DNA from: Massilia varians
GTDB taxonomy: Bacteria > Pseudomonadota > Gammaproteobacteria > Burkholderiales > Burkholderiaceae_D
Reading direction: 5' to 3'
Length of the DNA stretch: 64,000 bases
Assembly (NCBI RefSeq): GCF_027923905.1
Contig: NZ_AP026966.1
Coordinates: 1,861,001 to 1,925,000 of the forward strand
The notes beneath the pieces are model-generated. The model was not told the origin of the DNA. It saw only the letters and a list, made by a program, of their open reading frames with translations, and did not search any database. The position numbers were made by a program, and so were the translations under genes. The first letter of the stretch is position 1, and each line of letters starts with the position of its first letter. Of this stretch, positions 38,739 to 48,500 are shown piece after piece.

Positions 38739-39539
38739 ATGAACGCACAGACCCCGCATAGCACGCCGGCCGGCCAGGACCGCATCACCCTGATGGGCTG
38801 CCAGGTCGACAACCTGACGATGGAAGAAACCTTGGGCAAGGTCGAAGGCTTCATCGGGTCCGGGTTGCCACACCAGCACGTGGTGGTCAACGTCGACAAG
38901 CTGGTCAAGGCCAGCCGCGACCCGGAACTGCGCAGCATCATCAACGACTGCGCGCTGGTCAACGTGGACGGCATGCCGGTGGTGTGGGCCTCGCGCCTGC
39001 TCGGCAAGCCGCTCAAGGAGCGGGTCGCCGGGGTCGACCTGTTCGAGGCCCTGATGCGGCGCGCGGGCGAGAAGGGGTGGCGCGTGTTCCTGCTGGGCGC
39101 GCGCGAGGAAGTCGTCAGCAAGGTGGCCGAAACCTATACCCGCAAGTACCCGGCGCTCAGGCTGGCGGGTTACCGCAACGGCTACTGGAAGGGCGAAGAG
39201 GAAGAGCGTGCGGTGGCGGAGCAGATCCGTCTAAGCAATGCCGACCTGCTGTTCGTGGCGATCAGTTCGCCCAAGAAAGAACAGTTCCTCGGTAAATACC
39301 AGGCCCATATGCGGATTCCGTTCGCGATGGGTGTCGGCGGCACCTTCGATGTCGCCATCGGCAAGGTGAAGCGGGCCCCGCTGTGGATGCAGAAATCCGG
39401 GCTCGAGTGGTTCTACCGCTTCCTGCAGGAGCCGCGCCGCATGTTCCGGCGCTACTTTATCGACGACATGGCTTTCATCAAGCTGTTTTTCAAGGAAGCA
39501 TGGTCGACCAGCCGGGGCAGGCAAGTCAAACAAGGATAG
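38739..39539 (+). CDS. WecB/TagA/CpsF family glycosyltransferase (GT26)
   Basis: A 266-residue enzyme. Family signatures are VNVDKLVKASRDPELRSIINDCALVNVDGMPVVW, with the Asp-Gly-Met-Pro site, RVAGVDLFEAL, and VGGTFDVAIGKVKRAP near the C-terminus. It transfers N-acetyl-hexosamine-type sugars to lipid-linked acceptors and associates peripherally with the membrane. The ATG at 38739 lies in an AT-rich leader. A 196-base spacer separates it from galE. Confidence 0.92.
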   Translation: MNAQTPHSTPAGQDRITLMGCQVDNLTMEETLGKVEGFIGSGLPHQHVVVNVDKLVKASRDPELRSIINDCALVNVDGMPVVWASRLLGKPLKERVAGVDLFEALMRRAGEKGWRVFLLGAREEVVSKVAETYTRKYPALRLAGYRNGYWKGEEEERAVAEQIRLSNADLLFVAISSPKKEQFLGKYQAHMRIPFAMGVGGTFDVAIGKVKRAPLWMQKSGLEWFYRFLQEPRRMFRRYFIDDMAFIKLFFKEAWSTSRGRQVKQG

Positions 39540-39735
39540 CGCGACCGCAGAAGCCGCGCGCGCAAGAATACAAAAAGCCCCAAGACAAGAACGGACGGAG
39601 ACCGCATCATCGACCCTGACCGCCCCATGGCGGCCGGCGCAGGTGTCGTGCGTGGGTTTTCGGGGCAGCGGTGATATGCTACGCCATTGATTGCCACATT
39701 ATTAATACATTTTATATATCACAGAGAGAAACACA

Positions 39736-40734
39736 ATGAAGATCCTGGTTACTGGCGGTATGGGCTACATCGGCTCGCATACCGTCGTCGAGCTGCAGAA
39801 CGCGGGCCACGACGTGGTGGTGGTGGACAACCTGTCCAACGCGGTCGCATCGGTGCAGGAGCGTGTGCAGCGCATCACGGACAAGCCCTTCGTCTTCGAA
39901 AAAGCCGACATCCGCGACCGCGCGGCGATGGAGCGCATCTTCGGCCTGCACAAGGTCGACGCCGTGATCCATTTCGCCGGCCTGAAGGCGGTCGGCGAAT
40001 CGGTGGCGCAGCCGCTGCGCTACTACGACAACAACGTCAACGGCAGCGTGATCCTGTTCGAGACGATGGCCAAGTTCGGCGTGCAGACCATCGTGTTCTC
40101 GTCCTCGGCCACCGTGTACGGCGACCCGGCCTCGGTGCCGATCCGCGAAGACTTCCCGCTCTCGGCCACCAATCCCTACGGCCGCAGCAAGCTGATGATC
40201 GAAGACATCCTGCGCGACCTGTCCAAGGCTGAACCGGGCTGGCGCATCGCGCTGCTGCGCTACTTCAACCCGGTCGGCGCCCACGAGAGCGGCCTGATCG
40301 GCGAAGAGCCGAACGGCATCCCGAACAACCTCGTTCCCTACATCGCCCAGGTCGCCAACGGCCAGCGCGAGAAGCTGTCCGTGTTCGGCGGCGACTACCC
40401 GACCCCGGACGGCACCGGCCTGCGCGACTACATCCACGTGGTGGACCTCGCGATCGGCCACGTGAAAACCCTCGATCGCCTGGCCAAGGAACCGGGCATC
40501 GTCACCTACAACCTTGGCACCGGCCGTGGCAACAGCGTGCTGGAAATGGTGCGCGCCTTCGAGCAGGCCTGCGGCCGCCCGATTCCCTACCAGATCGTCG
40601 AGCGCCGCCCCGGCGACGTGGCCCAGTGCTACGCCGACCCGGCCAAGGCGCGCGAAGAGCTGGGCTGGACTGCCGAGCGCGACGTCGCCCAGATGTGCGC
40701 CGACGTGTGGCGCTACCAAACCACTGCCAAGTAA
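39736..40734 (+). CDS. galE: UDP-glucose 4-epimerase
   Basis: A 332-residue short-chain dehydrogenase. The NAD site is VTGGMGYIGSHTVVEL, the catalytic site is SSSATVYG with Tyr-xxx-Lys in NPYGRSKLMIED, and RYFNPVGAHESG is the classic GalE motif. It interconverts UDP-glucose and UDP-galactose (or their N-acetyl forms) and supplies galactose-type donors. The leader is AT-rich and an AGAGAGAAA ribosome site precedes the ATG. The NDP-sugar pyrophosphorylase gene follows 36 bases later. Confidence 0.96.
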   Translation: MKILVTGGMGYIGSHTVVELQNAGHDVVVVDNLSNAVASVQERVQRITDKPFVFEKADIRDRAAMERIFGLHKVDAVIHFAGLKAVGESVAQPLRYYDNNVNGSVILFETMAKFGVQTIVFSSSATVYGDPASVPIREDFPLSATNPYGRSKLMIEDILRDLSKAEPGWRIALLRYFNPVGAHESGLIGEEPNGIPNNLVPYIAQVANGQREKLSVFGGDYPTPDGTGLRDYIHVVDLAIGHVKTLDRLAKEPGIVTYNLGTGRGNSVLEMVRAFEQACGRPIPYQIVERRPGDVAQCYADPAKAREELGWTAERDVAQMCADVWRYQTTAK

Positions 40735-40770
40735 GCACAGCCAAACAACCCATATGTAAAGGACGGTCTG

Positions 40771-41949
40771 ATGAAAGCCATGATTCTCGCTGCAGGCAAG
40801 GGCACGCGTGTGCGTCCGCTCACCTATGACCTGCCAAAACCCATGATTCCATTGCTGGGCAAACCGGTGATGGCCTACCTCGTCGAACACCTGAAAAAGC
40901 ATGGCGTGACCGAAATCATGGTCAACGTCAGCTGGCTGCACGAAAAGATCGAGGAATACTTCGGGGAAGGCCACCAGTTCGGCGTCCAGATCGGCTACTC
41001 TTTCGAGGGCTACATCAAGGACGACGGCGAAGTCGTGCCCGAGCCGATCGGTTCGGCCGGCGGCATGAAGAAGATCCAGGAATTCGGCGGCTTCTTCGAC
41101 GACACCACCATCGTGCTGTGCGGCGACGCCCTGATCGACCTCGACCTGAAGGCCGCGCTGCTCGAGCACCGCCGCAAGGGCGCCATGGCCACGGTCATCA
41201 CCAAGGAAGTCCCGTGGGACAAGGTCTCGTCCTATGGCGTGGTGGTCACCGACGCCCAAGGGCGCATCACCGAGTTCCAGGAAAAGCCGAGCGAAGCCGA
41301 AGCCAAGTCCAACTTCATCTCCACCGGCATCTACATCTTCGAGCCGGAAGTCATCGACCTGATTCCTTCCGGGGTGCCGTTCGACATCGGTTCCGAACTG
41401 TTCCCGCTGCTGGCCGAGCGCGGCCTGCCGTTCTATGCCCAGGGCCGCCCCTTCAACTGGCTCGACATCGGCACCATGAGCGACTACTGGGAAGTGCTGC
41501 AGACCGTGCTGACCGGCGAGGTCAACCACATGGACGTGCCGGGCATCCAGATCGAGCCGGGCGTCTGGACCGGCCTGAACACCAGCATCGACTGGGAAGG
41601 CACCACCATCGAAGGCCCGGTCTACATCGGTTCCAACGTCAAGATCGAAGCCGGCGCCCGCATCGTCGGCCCGACCTGGATCGGCCACGGCAGCCACATC
41701 TGCGAAGGCGCCGAGGTCGTGCGTAGCATGTTGTTCGAATACACACGGGTGTTGCATGATGTAACATTGCATGAAATGATCGTTTTCAAAGACTACAGTG
41801 TCGACCGCAAGGGCGAGATGAAGCATGCCTCCGAGTACTCGTCGCAGGAATGGCTGAATGCGCGCGATCGCCGCCGTTCGGTCCGCAAGGAAATTGACGG
41901 CGTCGCCCAGAACGCCATTCAAAAGATCAAAGAGAAAGTTAGCGCATGA
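40771..41949 (+). CDS. NDP-sugar pyrophosphorylase-like nucleotidyltransferase with left-handed helix tail
   Basis: A 392-residue protein. The nucleotidyltransferase domain (about 1-235) begins MILAAGKGTRVRPLTYDLPKPMIPL and has FQEKP near 170. A left-handed beta-helix follows (about 255-340; hexapeptides such as IEGPVYIGSNVKIEAGARI). The combination is that of mannose-1-phosphate guanylyltransferase-like or glucose-1-phosphate nucleotidyltransferase-like proteins. The exact sugar is open; because ManC is adjacent, it may not be a second GDP-mannose enzyme. It overlaps manC by 4 bases. Confidence 0.85.
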   Translation: MKAMILAAGKGTRVRPLTYDLPKPMIPLLGKPVMAYLVEHLKKHGVTEIMVNVSWLHEKIEEYFGEGHQFGVQIGYSFEGYIKDDGEVVPEPIGSAGGMKKIQEFGGFFDDTTIVLCGDALIDLDLKAALLEHRRKGAMATVITKEVPWDKVSSYGVVVTDAQGRITEFQEKPSEAEAKSNFISTGIYIFEPEVIDLIPSGVPFDIGSELFPLLAERGLPFYAQGRPFNWLDIGTMSDYWEVLQTVLTGEVNHMDVPGIQIEPGVWTGLNTSIDWEGTTIEGPVYIGSNVKIEAGARIVGPTWIGHGSHICEGAEVVRSMLFEYTRVLHDVTLHEMIVFKDYSVDRKGEMKHASEYSSQEWLNARDRRRSVRKEIDGVAQNAIQKIKEKVSA

Positions 41950-43364
41950 AAATTTATCCAGTCATCCTCTCCGGCGGCGCCGGTACCCGTCTGTGGCCGT
42001 TGTCGCGCGCCGTGCTGCCCAAGCAGCTGCTGCCGCTGGTAGCGGACCGGACCATGCTGCAGGAAACTGCGCTGCGGGTGGCCGAATGGCCGGGAGTGAT
42101 GGCGCCGCTGGTCGTGTGCGGCAATGACCACCGCTTCATGGTGGCCGAACAACTGCGCGAGATCGGCATCACCCCGCTCGGCATCCTGCTCGAGCCGGTC
42201 GGCCGCAATACCGCCCCGGCGGTGGCCGCGGCCGCCCACTACCTGAAGTCGATCGACCCCGAAGCGCTCATGCTGGTGCTGCCGGCCGACCACGTGATCG
42301 AAAACGGCGCCGCCTTCCGCGACGCGGTCGAACGCGCCGTCACGCTGGTGGGCCAGGGCGCCCTGGCCACCTTCGGCGTCGTGCCGAAGACCCCGGAAAC
42401 CGGCTACGGCTACATCCGCCGCGGCGAACAGGTCGCCGGTTGCGGCGAGTGCTACAAGGTGGCGCGCTTCGTCGAGAAGCCGGATGCCGCCACCGCGCAA
42501 GGCTTCCTGGACGAGGGCGGCTACTACTGGAACAGCGGCATGTTCATGTTCCATGCCGAGCGTTTCCTGCAAGAGCTGCAGCAGCATGCGCCGGCCATTG
42601 CCGAGGCTGCCGAGAAGGCCGTCAGCACGGGGTATCGCGACCTCGACTTCTGCCGCCTGGAAGAAAAGGCGTTCTCGGACAGCCCGTCCGATTCGATCGA
42701 CTACGCGGTGATGGAAAAGACCCGTGACGCCGCCGTGGTGCCCGCCGACATCGGCTGGAACGACGTCGGCTCCTGGTCGGCGCTGTGGGAAGTGCAGCCG
42801 AAGGATGCCAACGGCAATGCCCAGCGCGGCGACGTCTACCTCGACGGCGTCAAGAATTCGCTGGTGCGCGCCGAATCGCGCATCGTGGCCGTGGTCGGCG
42901 TGGAAGACCTGGTCGTGGTGGAAACCCAGGATGCGGTGCTGGTCACCCACAAGGACCAGGTGCAGCGCGTCAAGCAGGTGGTCGACCACCTCAAGTCCAA
43001 GGCGCGTACCGAGCACCTGCACCATACGCGGGTCTACCGCCCATGGGGACACTACGAGGGCATCGATGCGGGCGACCGCTTCCAGGTCAAGCGCATCACC
43101 GTCAAGCCGGGCGAGAAGCTCTCGCTGCAGATGCACCACCACCGCGCCGAGCACTGGGTCGTGGTGTCGGGCACCGCGCGCGTCACCTGCGGCGAGAAGG
43201 TCTGCCTGCTGTCGGAGAACGAATCGACCTACATCCCGATCGGCGTCACCCACCGCCTGGAAAACCCGGGCAAGCTGCCGCTGGATCTCATCGAGGTGCA
43301 GTCCGGCAGCTACCTCGGCGAGGACGACATCGTCCGCTTCGAGGATATCTACCAGCGCGCCTGA
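41946..43364 (+). CDS. manC: Mannose-1-phosphate guanylyltransferase/mannose-6-phosphate isomerase
   Basis: A 472-residue bifunctional enzyme. The N-terminal GMP domain (about 1-300) has LSGGAGTRLWPLSRAVLPKQLLPL and RFVEKPD. The C-terminal type II PMI cupin (about 350-470) has the metal-site stretch LQMHHHRAEHWVVVSG. It makes GDP-mannose from mannose-1-phosphate and interconverts fructose-6-P and mannose-6-P, feeding Gmd/Fcl. The phosphomannomutase needed between the two activities is not in the window. It starts in an ATGA overlap with the preceding gene and ends the polysaccharide run. Confidence 0.95.
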   Translation: MKIYPVILSGGAGTRLWPLSRAVLPKQLLPLVADRTMLQETALRVAEWPGVMAPLVVCGNDHRFMVAEQLREIGITPLGILLEPVGRNTAPAVAAAAHYLKSIDPEALMLVLPADHVIENGAAFRDAVERAVTLVGQGALATFGVVPKTPETGYGYIRRGEQVAGCGECYKVARFVEKPDAATAQGFLDEGGYYWNSGMFMFHAERFLQELQQHAPAIAEAAEKAVSTGYRDLDFCRLEEKAFSDSPSDSIDYAVMEKTRDAAVVPADIGWNDVGSWSALWEVQPKDANGNAQRGDVYLDGVKNSLVRAESRIVAVVGVEDLVVVETQDAVLVTHKDQVQRVKQVVDHLKSKARTEHLHHTRVYRPWGHYEGIDAGDRFQVKRITVKPGEKLSLQMHHHRAEHWVVVSGTARVTCGEKVCLLSENESTYIPIGVTHRLENPGKLPLDLIEVQSGSYLGEDDIVRFEDIYQRA

Positions 43365-43426
43365 CAGCCTGCGTCATAGCGCCGCGTCCGCTTGCATAGC
43401 GGAACCGTGCGAACCCCTTGCGGAAC

Positions 43427-43445
43427 GCGGGCATACAATGCCCGC
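43427..43445. promoter_or_regulatory. Hairpin with embedded TACAAT
   Basis: A perfect 8-bp stem (GCGGGCAT/ATGCCCGC) with a 3-base loop lies between manC and the PEP-CTERM gene. TACAAT (43434-43439) occupies the top and could be a -10 element, since the next ATG is 32 bases on; no matched -35 is seen. There is no T-run. Confidence 0.3.
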
Positions 43446-43470
43446 AACTGAACCGAGCGAGGGGGCATCC

Positions 43471-44211
43471 ATGAAAACAATGCTTGCGGCATCGGGCCTG
43501 GCCCTGACCATGACCCTGGGTCTGGCCGCGCCGGCCGCGCATGCCCAGAACGGCACGCCGCTGCTGGACCTGACCCTGTATGGCCAACTCGAGCGCTGGC
43601 TCGGCGCCGGCCCGCTGGACCTGCGCAACATCTATACCCGCGAGCAGGGCCACAATTCGCGCGACTTCCATGCCGCCGCCGACGGCGCCGGCATGAACTT
43701 CACGCTGATGCAGGTCACCAACGACTTCGGCCAGAGCTGGGTCGTGGGCGGCTACAATCCGCAGAGCTGGTCGTCGACCGACGGCTGGCACGAAACGCCG
43801 CGCGACTGGCAGCGCACCGCCTTCATCTTCAACTTCACCGACGCCAAGCTGTGGCGCCAGGTCCTGTCCGACGACATCCTGCCCAACCGCGGCCTGCGCC
43901 AGACCTTCAACGAACCCAACCATGGCCCGACCTTCGGCGCCGGGCCCGACCTGTTCGTCAACGACCGCCTGAATGCCGCGCTGTCCTGGCAGGTGAGCTA
44001 TGGCGACGGACTGTCCGAGGGCACCAGCATCATCGACGGCAGCACCGGCGGCCAGCTGTTCCGGATCGACGCCCTCGAGGTGTATTCGATCTCGCTGGTG
44101 CCGGAACCCGGCAGCACGGCGATGTTCATCGGCGGCCTGGGCGTGCTGGGCTGGGCGGCATGGCGGCGCCGCGCCGCCGCGGTCCCCGCCGGCAAGACGC
44201 GCAAGCCTTGA
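43471..44211 (+). CDS. PEP-CTERM-anchored TLDc-domain-like protein
   Basis: A 246-residue exported protein. The signal peptide ends in AAHA (residue 25). The middle resembles the TLDc fold: HNSRDFHAAADGAGMNFTLM, then SWVVGGYNPQSWSSTDGWH and AFIFNF, with the phrase pattern seen in TLDc proteins. The C-terminus is a PEP-CTERM sorting signal: V210-P-E-P, a hydrophobic helix (STAMFIGGLGVLGWAAW) and RRR, followed by a 13-residue tail. XrtB or another exosortase would process it. GAGGGGG precedes the ATG. The biochemical role is unknown; TLDc domains are better known from eukaryotic oxidative-stress proteins. Confidence 0.82.
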   Translation: MKTMLAASGLALTMTLGLAAPAAHAQNGTPLLDLTLYGQLERWLGAGPLDLRNIYTREQGHNSRDFHAAADGAGMNFTLMQVTNDFGQSWVVGGYNPQSWSSTDGWHETPRDWQRTAFIFNFTDAKLWRQVLSDDILPNRGLRQTFNEPNHGPTFGAGPDLFVNDRLNAALSWQVSYGDGLSEGTSIIDGSTGGQLFRIDALEVYSISLVPEPGSTAMFIGGLGVLGWAAWRRRAAAVPAGKTRKP

Positions 44212-44264
44212 GGAGCAGGCTGCGGATCCTTGCATGACGTTTTGGCAAGCTGTGGCATGATGGT

Positions 44265-44283
44265 GGCGGAGCCCGGCTCCGCC
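44265..44283 (+). repeat. Perfect GC-rich hairpin
   Basis: GGCGGAGCC and GGCTCCGCC face each other with one base between. The hairpin is 23 bases before the next start and has no T-run, so it is more likely an mRNA structure limiting translation of the downstream gene than a terminator. Confidence 0.35.
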
Positions 44284-44306
44284 ATTCGTCCACCTTGCGA
44301 CCATCC

Positions 44307-45353
44307 ATGCGACTGAACCTGCCAACCGCCTGGCGTGCGCCTTTGCGCGCCATCTTTGCCTGCTGCCTTGCCGCTGTCCTCCACGCGCCGGCCGCCCATG
44401 CCGCCGTGTCCGCTCTCAAGCCCGAGCAACTGGCCATCGTCATCAATGACGCGGATCCGAACAGCGTCGCCGTCGGCGCCTACTACCGCAAGCGCCGCGA
44501 CATCCCGGCGGCGAACGTGGTGCACGTGCGCATTCCCGGCAAACCGAAGTCGATCAGTCCCGCCCAGTTCCGCCTGTTGAAGGAAGAGATCGACAGCCAG
44601 CTCAGGCCCGGCGTCCAGGCGGTGCTGATGGTCTGGACCGCGCCCTATGCGGTGGACTGCAATGCGATTACCGGCGCCTACACCCTCGGCTTCGACGGCG
44701 GCCAGTGCGCCAAGACCTGCGCGCCCGGCCAGCCCAGTCCTTATTTCAACAGCAAATCGGCACAACCCTTCAGCGATCACGGGATGCGCATCTCGATGCT
44801 GCTGCCCACCGAGTCCGTACAGCAGGCGAAAGCGCTGATCGACCGCGGCGTCGCGGCGGGCTTTCGCACCGTGCCGGCCACCGCCTACTATCTTGCCACC
44901 TCGGAAAAGGCGCGCAACACCCGCGTCGGTTTCTTCCCGCGTCCCGGCCGCATCCCCGGCCGCCGCCTGTCCACCCGCGTCATGCAGGCCGACGTGCTGG
45001 AAGGGGTGAAGGACGTGCTGGTCTACCAGACCGGCATGGCGCATGTTGCCAAGCTCGAGACGCTCGGCTTCGTGCCCGGCGCCCTGGCTGATCACCTGAC
45101 CTCGCTGGGCGGCGACCTGCTCGGCAGCAGCCAGATGAGCAGCCTGCGCTGGCTCGAAGCCGGCGCTACCGCGAGCTACGGCACCGTCAGCGAGCCCTGC
45201 AACCACTGGCAGAAATTCCCCAATCCTTCCGTCCTGCTGCGCCATTACCTGAGCGGCAACAGCGCCATCGAAGCCTACTGGAAGAGTGTTGCGTGGCCAA
45301 CACAGGGTCTCTTCATTGGTGAGCCCCTGGCGGCGCCATACCGTTCCCGCTGA
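44307..45353 (+). CDS. TIGR03790-like exported protein of PEP-CTERM species
   Basis: A 348-residue exported protein. The signal peptide (about 1-32) ends in APAAHA. The opening LKPEQLAIVINDADPNSVAVGAYYRKRRDIPAANVVHVRIP is characteristic of the TIGR03790 family, which is restricted largely to species with exosortases. Later ELYTVWTAPY-like text appears as VLMVWTAPYAVDCNAI. Four or five cysteines (DCNA, QCAKTCA, EPCNHW) suggest disulfides in the periplasm or outside. It has no PEP-CTERM tail and no known activity. The ATG at 44307 gives the signal peptide directly. Confidence 0.75.
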   Translation: MRLNLPTAWRAPLRAIFACCLAAVLHAPAAHAAVSALKPEQLAIVINDADPNSVAVGAYYRKRRDIPAANVVHVRIPGKPKSISPAQFRLLKEEIDSQLRPGVQAVLMVWTAPYAVDCNAITGAYTLGFDGGQCAKTCAPGQPSPYFNSKSAQPFSDHGMRISMLLPTESVQQAKALIDRGVAAGFRTVPATAYYLATSEKARNTRVGFFPRPGRIPGRRLSTRVMQADVLEGVKDVLVYQTGMAHVAKLETLGFVPGALADHLTSLGGDLLGSSQMSSLRWLEAGATASYGTVSEPCNHWQKFPNPSVLLRHYLSGNSAIEAYWKSVAWPTQGLFIGEPLAAPYRSR

Positions 45354-45426
45354 AACCAGGCTCTTTCCTATGGGAGATGGGGCTATGCACACTCCCATTC
45401 CTTCCCCATGCGCGTGTTGCAAAAAA

Positions 45427-45511
45427 GATGACAAAAAATATTGTCATCAGGATGTAAATTTATTCATTTAATATCAATTTTGCTAATGATAAATTGCATT
45501 CTGCTAATGCA
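45427..45511. promoter_or_regulatory. Regulatory region of the extracellular nuclease gene
   Basis: In an AT-rich 200-base spacer: (a) a perfect inverted repeat GATGACAA/TTGTCATC (45427-45448), whose minus strand is followed by TTTTTT; (b) two identical TGCTAATG copies (45481-45488 and 45502-45509) exactly 21 bases apart, two helical turns; (c) a TGCATT/AATGCA inverted repeat (45495-45511) overlapping the second copy. These look like sites for an activator or repressor of the downstream gene. A weak Pho-box-like reading (TTGTCAT then ATGTAAA, 11-base step) starts at 45441. Confidence 0.45.
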
Positions 45512-45553
45512 TTTCCCCTTAAACACGTAGCAGGACACTTCTTCAGGGATCCC

Positions 45554-48500
45554 ATGACCAAGTACGCCGCATTGCCCCTTTCTCCTGGCCGTCTCACCGT
45601 GCTGGCGGGTTTGCTCGCCTGCCTGTCGGTGCCGGCGTTCGCCGAATCGCCCAACGTCGTCATCAGTCAGGTCTATGGCGCCGGCGGGAATGGCACCAAC
45701 GTCGCTACCTACAGGCACGACTTCATCGAGCTGTTCAATCGCAGCGGCGCCACGGTGGATATCGGTAACTGGAGTGTGCAGTACGCATCCAGCGGTGGAA
45801 GTTCCTGGCAGGTGACGCGCATCCCGGCCGGCACCTTGCTCGAGCCGGGTCAGTATTTCCTGGTCCGTCAGGCGGCAGGCAGCGACACCACCAGGCCGGA
45901 GACCCCGTCCGACCTGAACGGCAGCATCTCAATGGCCGCCAGCGCCGGCAAGGTGGCGCTGGCGAACAGCACCACCGCCCTGAGCGGCACCAAGCCGGCC
46001 AGCGCAGCGCTCGTCGACCTGGTCGGCTACGGCAACGGCACGGTCGGATTCGAAGGCGATGCGCCGACCGCCAGCATCGGCAATGCCACGTCGGCCTCGC
46101 GCCTGGGCAACGGTTGCCAGGATAGCGACCAGAACGGCGCCGACTTCAGTGTCGGCGCGGTTGTCCCGCGCACCAGCACCAGCCCGCGCCACCAGTGCTC
46201 GCCGAGCGGTCCGGTCGCGGAGCCGATCGTTGCGAGCTGTCCGGCGGGCCTGCAGGTCCAGCAGGGCAGCGGCGCTTCGGCGCTGCTGTCGGCCAGCGAC
46301 AAGGACAGCATTGTCAACAATGCCGTGATCGCCTCGGGCGCCACATCCGGCATCGTGCTGGCCGGCCTGGCGCCGGCCGCCGGCATCGGCGGCAGCGCCA
46401 CTGTGACCCTGCAGGTCGACGCCGCGGTCGCGGCCGGCAGCTACCCGGTCAAGGTCAGCTTCACCAACAACGACAGCCAGGAGGCGAGCTGCACGGTCAC
46501 CGTGAGCGTGGCCGGCCAGCTCAGCATTCCGAAGATCCAGGGCAGCGGGGCGACCAGCCCCTACGCCGGCACCGTGCAGTCGACCGAAGGCGTCGTGACG
46601 GCCCGGCTGGGCAACAGCCTGTTCGTGCAGGACCCGGTCGGCGACGGCGACCCGACCACCTCGGACGGCATCTACGTCTTCAACAACAATGCCGCGCTGG
46701 TCAACGGCATCAATCCGGGCGACCGCGTGCGCGTCAGCGGCAAGGTCACCGAATACCGCCCAAGCGGCGCCAACCGTAGCTATACCGAGCTGACCGAGAT
46801 CGCGCCGGTCGTCAAACTGGCCAGCGGCCAGTCGGTGACGCCGACCAATATCGAACTGCCCAATCAGGACCTGGCGCGCTTCGAAGGCATGCTGGTGCGC
46901 TTCGTGACCGACCTGACCGTCAACCAGAACAAGTACCTGGGCGACCGCGGCGAACTGACCCTCGCCTACGGCCGCCGCGAGAACCCGACCAACCGCTATC
47001 CGGCCGGTTCGCCCGAAGCGGCGGCGCTGGCCCAGCAGCATGCGGCCAACGAGATCGTGCTGGACGACGGCATCTTCACCGCCCCGGCCGTCATTCCCTA
47101 CCTCGGCGAGGACAATACCGTGCGCGCCGGCGACACGGTAAGCGGCCTGACCGGCGTGCTCGACTACGGTTCGATCGGCGGCGGCGGCGCGGCCTTCAAA
47201 CTGCAGCCGACCGAAGCCCCGCGTTTCTCGCGCACCAATCCGCGTCCACTCGCGCCGACCCTGCCGGCCGGCGTCAAGGTCGCCAGCGCGAACGTGCTGA
47301 ATTTCTTCACGACGTTCACCAACGGCGGCGACGCCTGGGGCCGCACCGGCCAGGGCTGCACGATCGGTGCGCGCACCTCGGCCAGCGAGTGCCGCGGCGC
47401 CGACAACATGGCCGAGTTCCTGCGCCAGCGTAATCAGATCGTGGCCTCGCTCAAAAGCCTGGATGCGGACGTCGTGGGTCTGATGGAAATCCAGAACAAC
47501 GGCGACGTTGCCGTCAACTACCTGGTCGAGCAGCTCAATGCCGCGATCGGCCAGCCGGTCTATGCAGCCGTGCCGGCGCCTGCCGCTACCGGCACCGACG
47601 CCATTCGCGTGGCCATGATCTACAAGCCTGCCGTGGTCTCGCTGGTGGGCGGCGCGCTGTCCGATGGCGACCGCATCAACAACCGTCCGCCCATGGCCCA
47701 GACCTTCAAGGCCGGCAACGGCGCCAGGTTCTCCGTGGTCGTCAACCATTTCAAGTCAAAGGCCAGCTGCAGCGGCGCCAGCGGCGGCGACCTCGATCCG
47801 GGCAACGGCCAGGGCTGCTGGGATACCACCCGCGTCAACCAGGCGGCACGCCTGGCGGATTATTTCATCCCGCAAGTGGTGCAGGCCGCAGGCGACCCCG
47901 ACGTGCTGGTGATCGGCGACCTGAACGCCTATGCCTTCGAGAATCCGATCAACCTGCTGACCGGCAGGGGCTTCGTCAACCAGATCGAACGCTTCGTCCG
48001 CCCGCTCGGCATGCCGTATTCCTATGTGTTCGATGGCCAGGCCGGCTACCTCGACCACGCGCTGGCCAGCGCTTCGCTGAGCCCGCAGGTAGCCGGTGCA
48101 GCCGAATGGCACAACAATGCCGATGAGCCGGAGCACATCGACTACAACCTGGGCGACACCGAGCAGGATCCGTACCGCGAAGGGGCCTACCGCGCCTCGG
48201 ACCATGACCCGGTGGTCGTCAGTCTGGCGCTCACTCCGGCCTTCAGCGATGTCACCGCTTCGGTCGACGTGGCCCAGAGCGGCCTGACGATGAACCGCGC
48301 CACCCTGAAGTACACCGGCAAGATCACCTTCACCAACACCGGCGCCGCAGCGCTGGCCGGGCCGCTGCGTTTCGTACTGCAGGGCCTCACCGATGGCGTC
48401 ACGCTCGACGGCGCCGCAGGCACGTTCAACGGTGCGCCTTACGTCACGCTGCCGGAATCGCTCGCCCCGGGCGCCAGCATCACCGTGACCACCACGTTCA

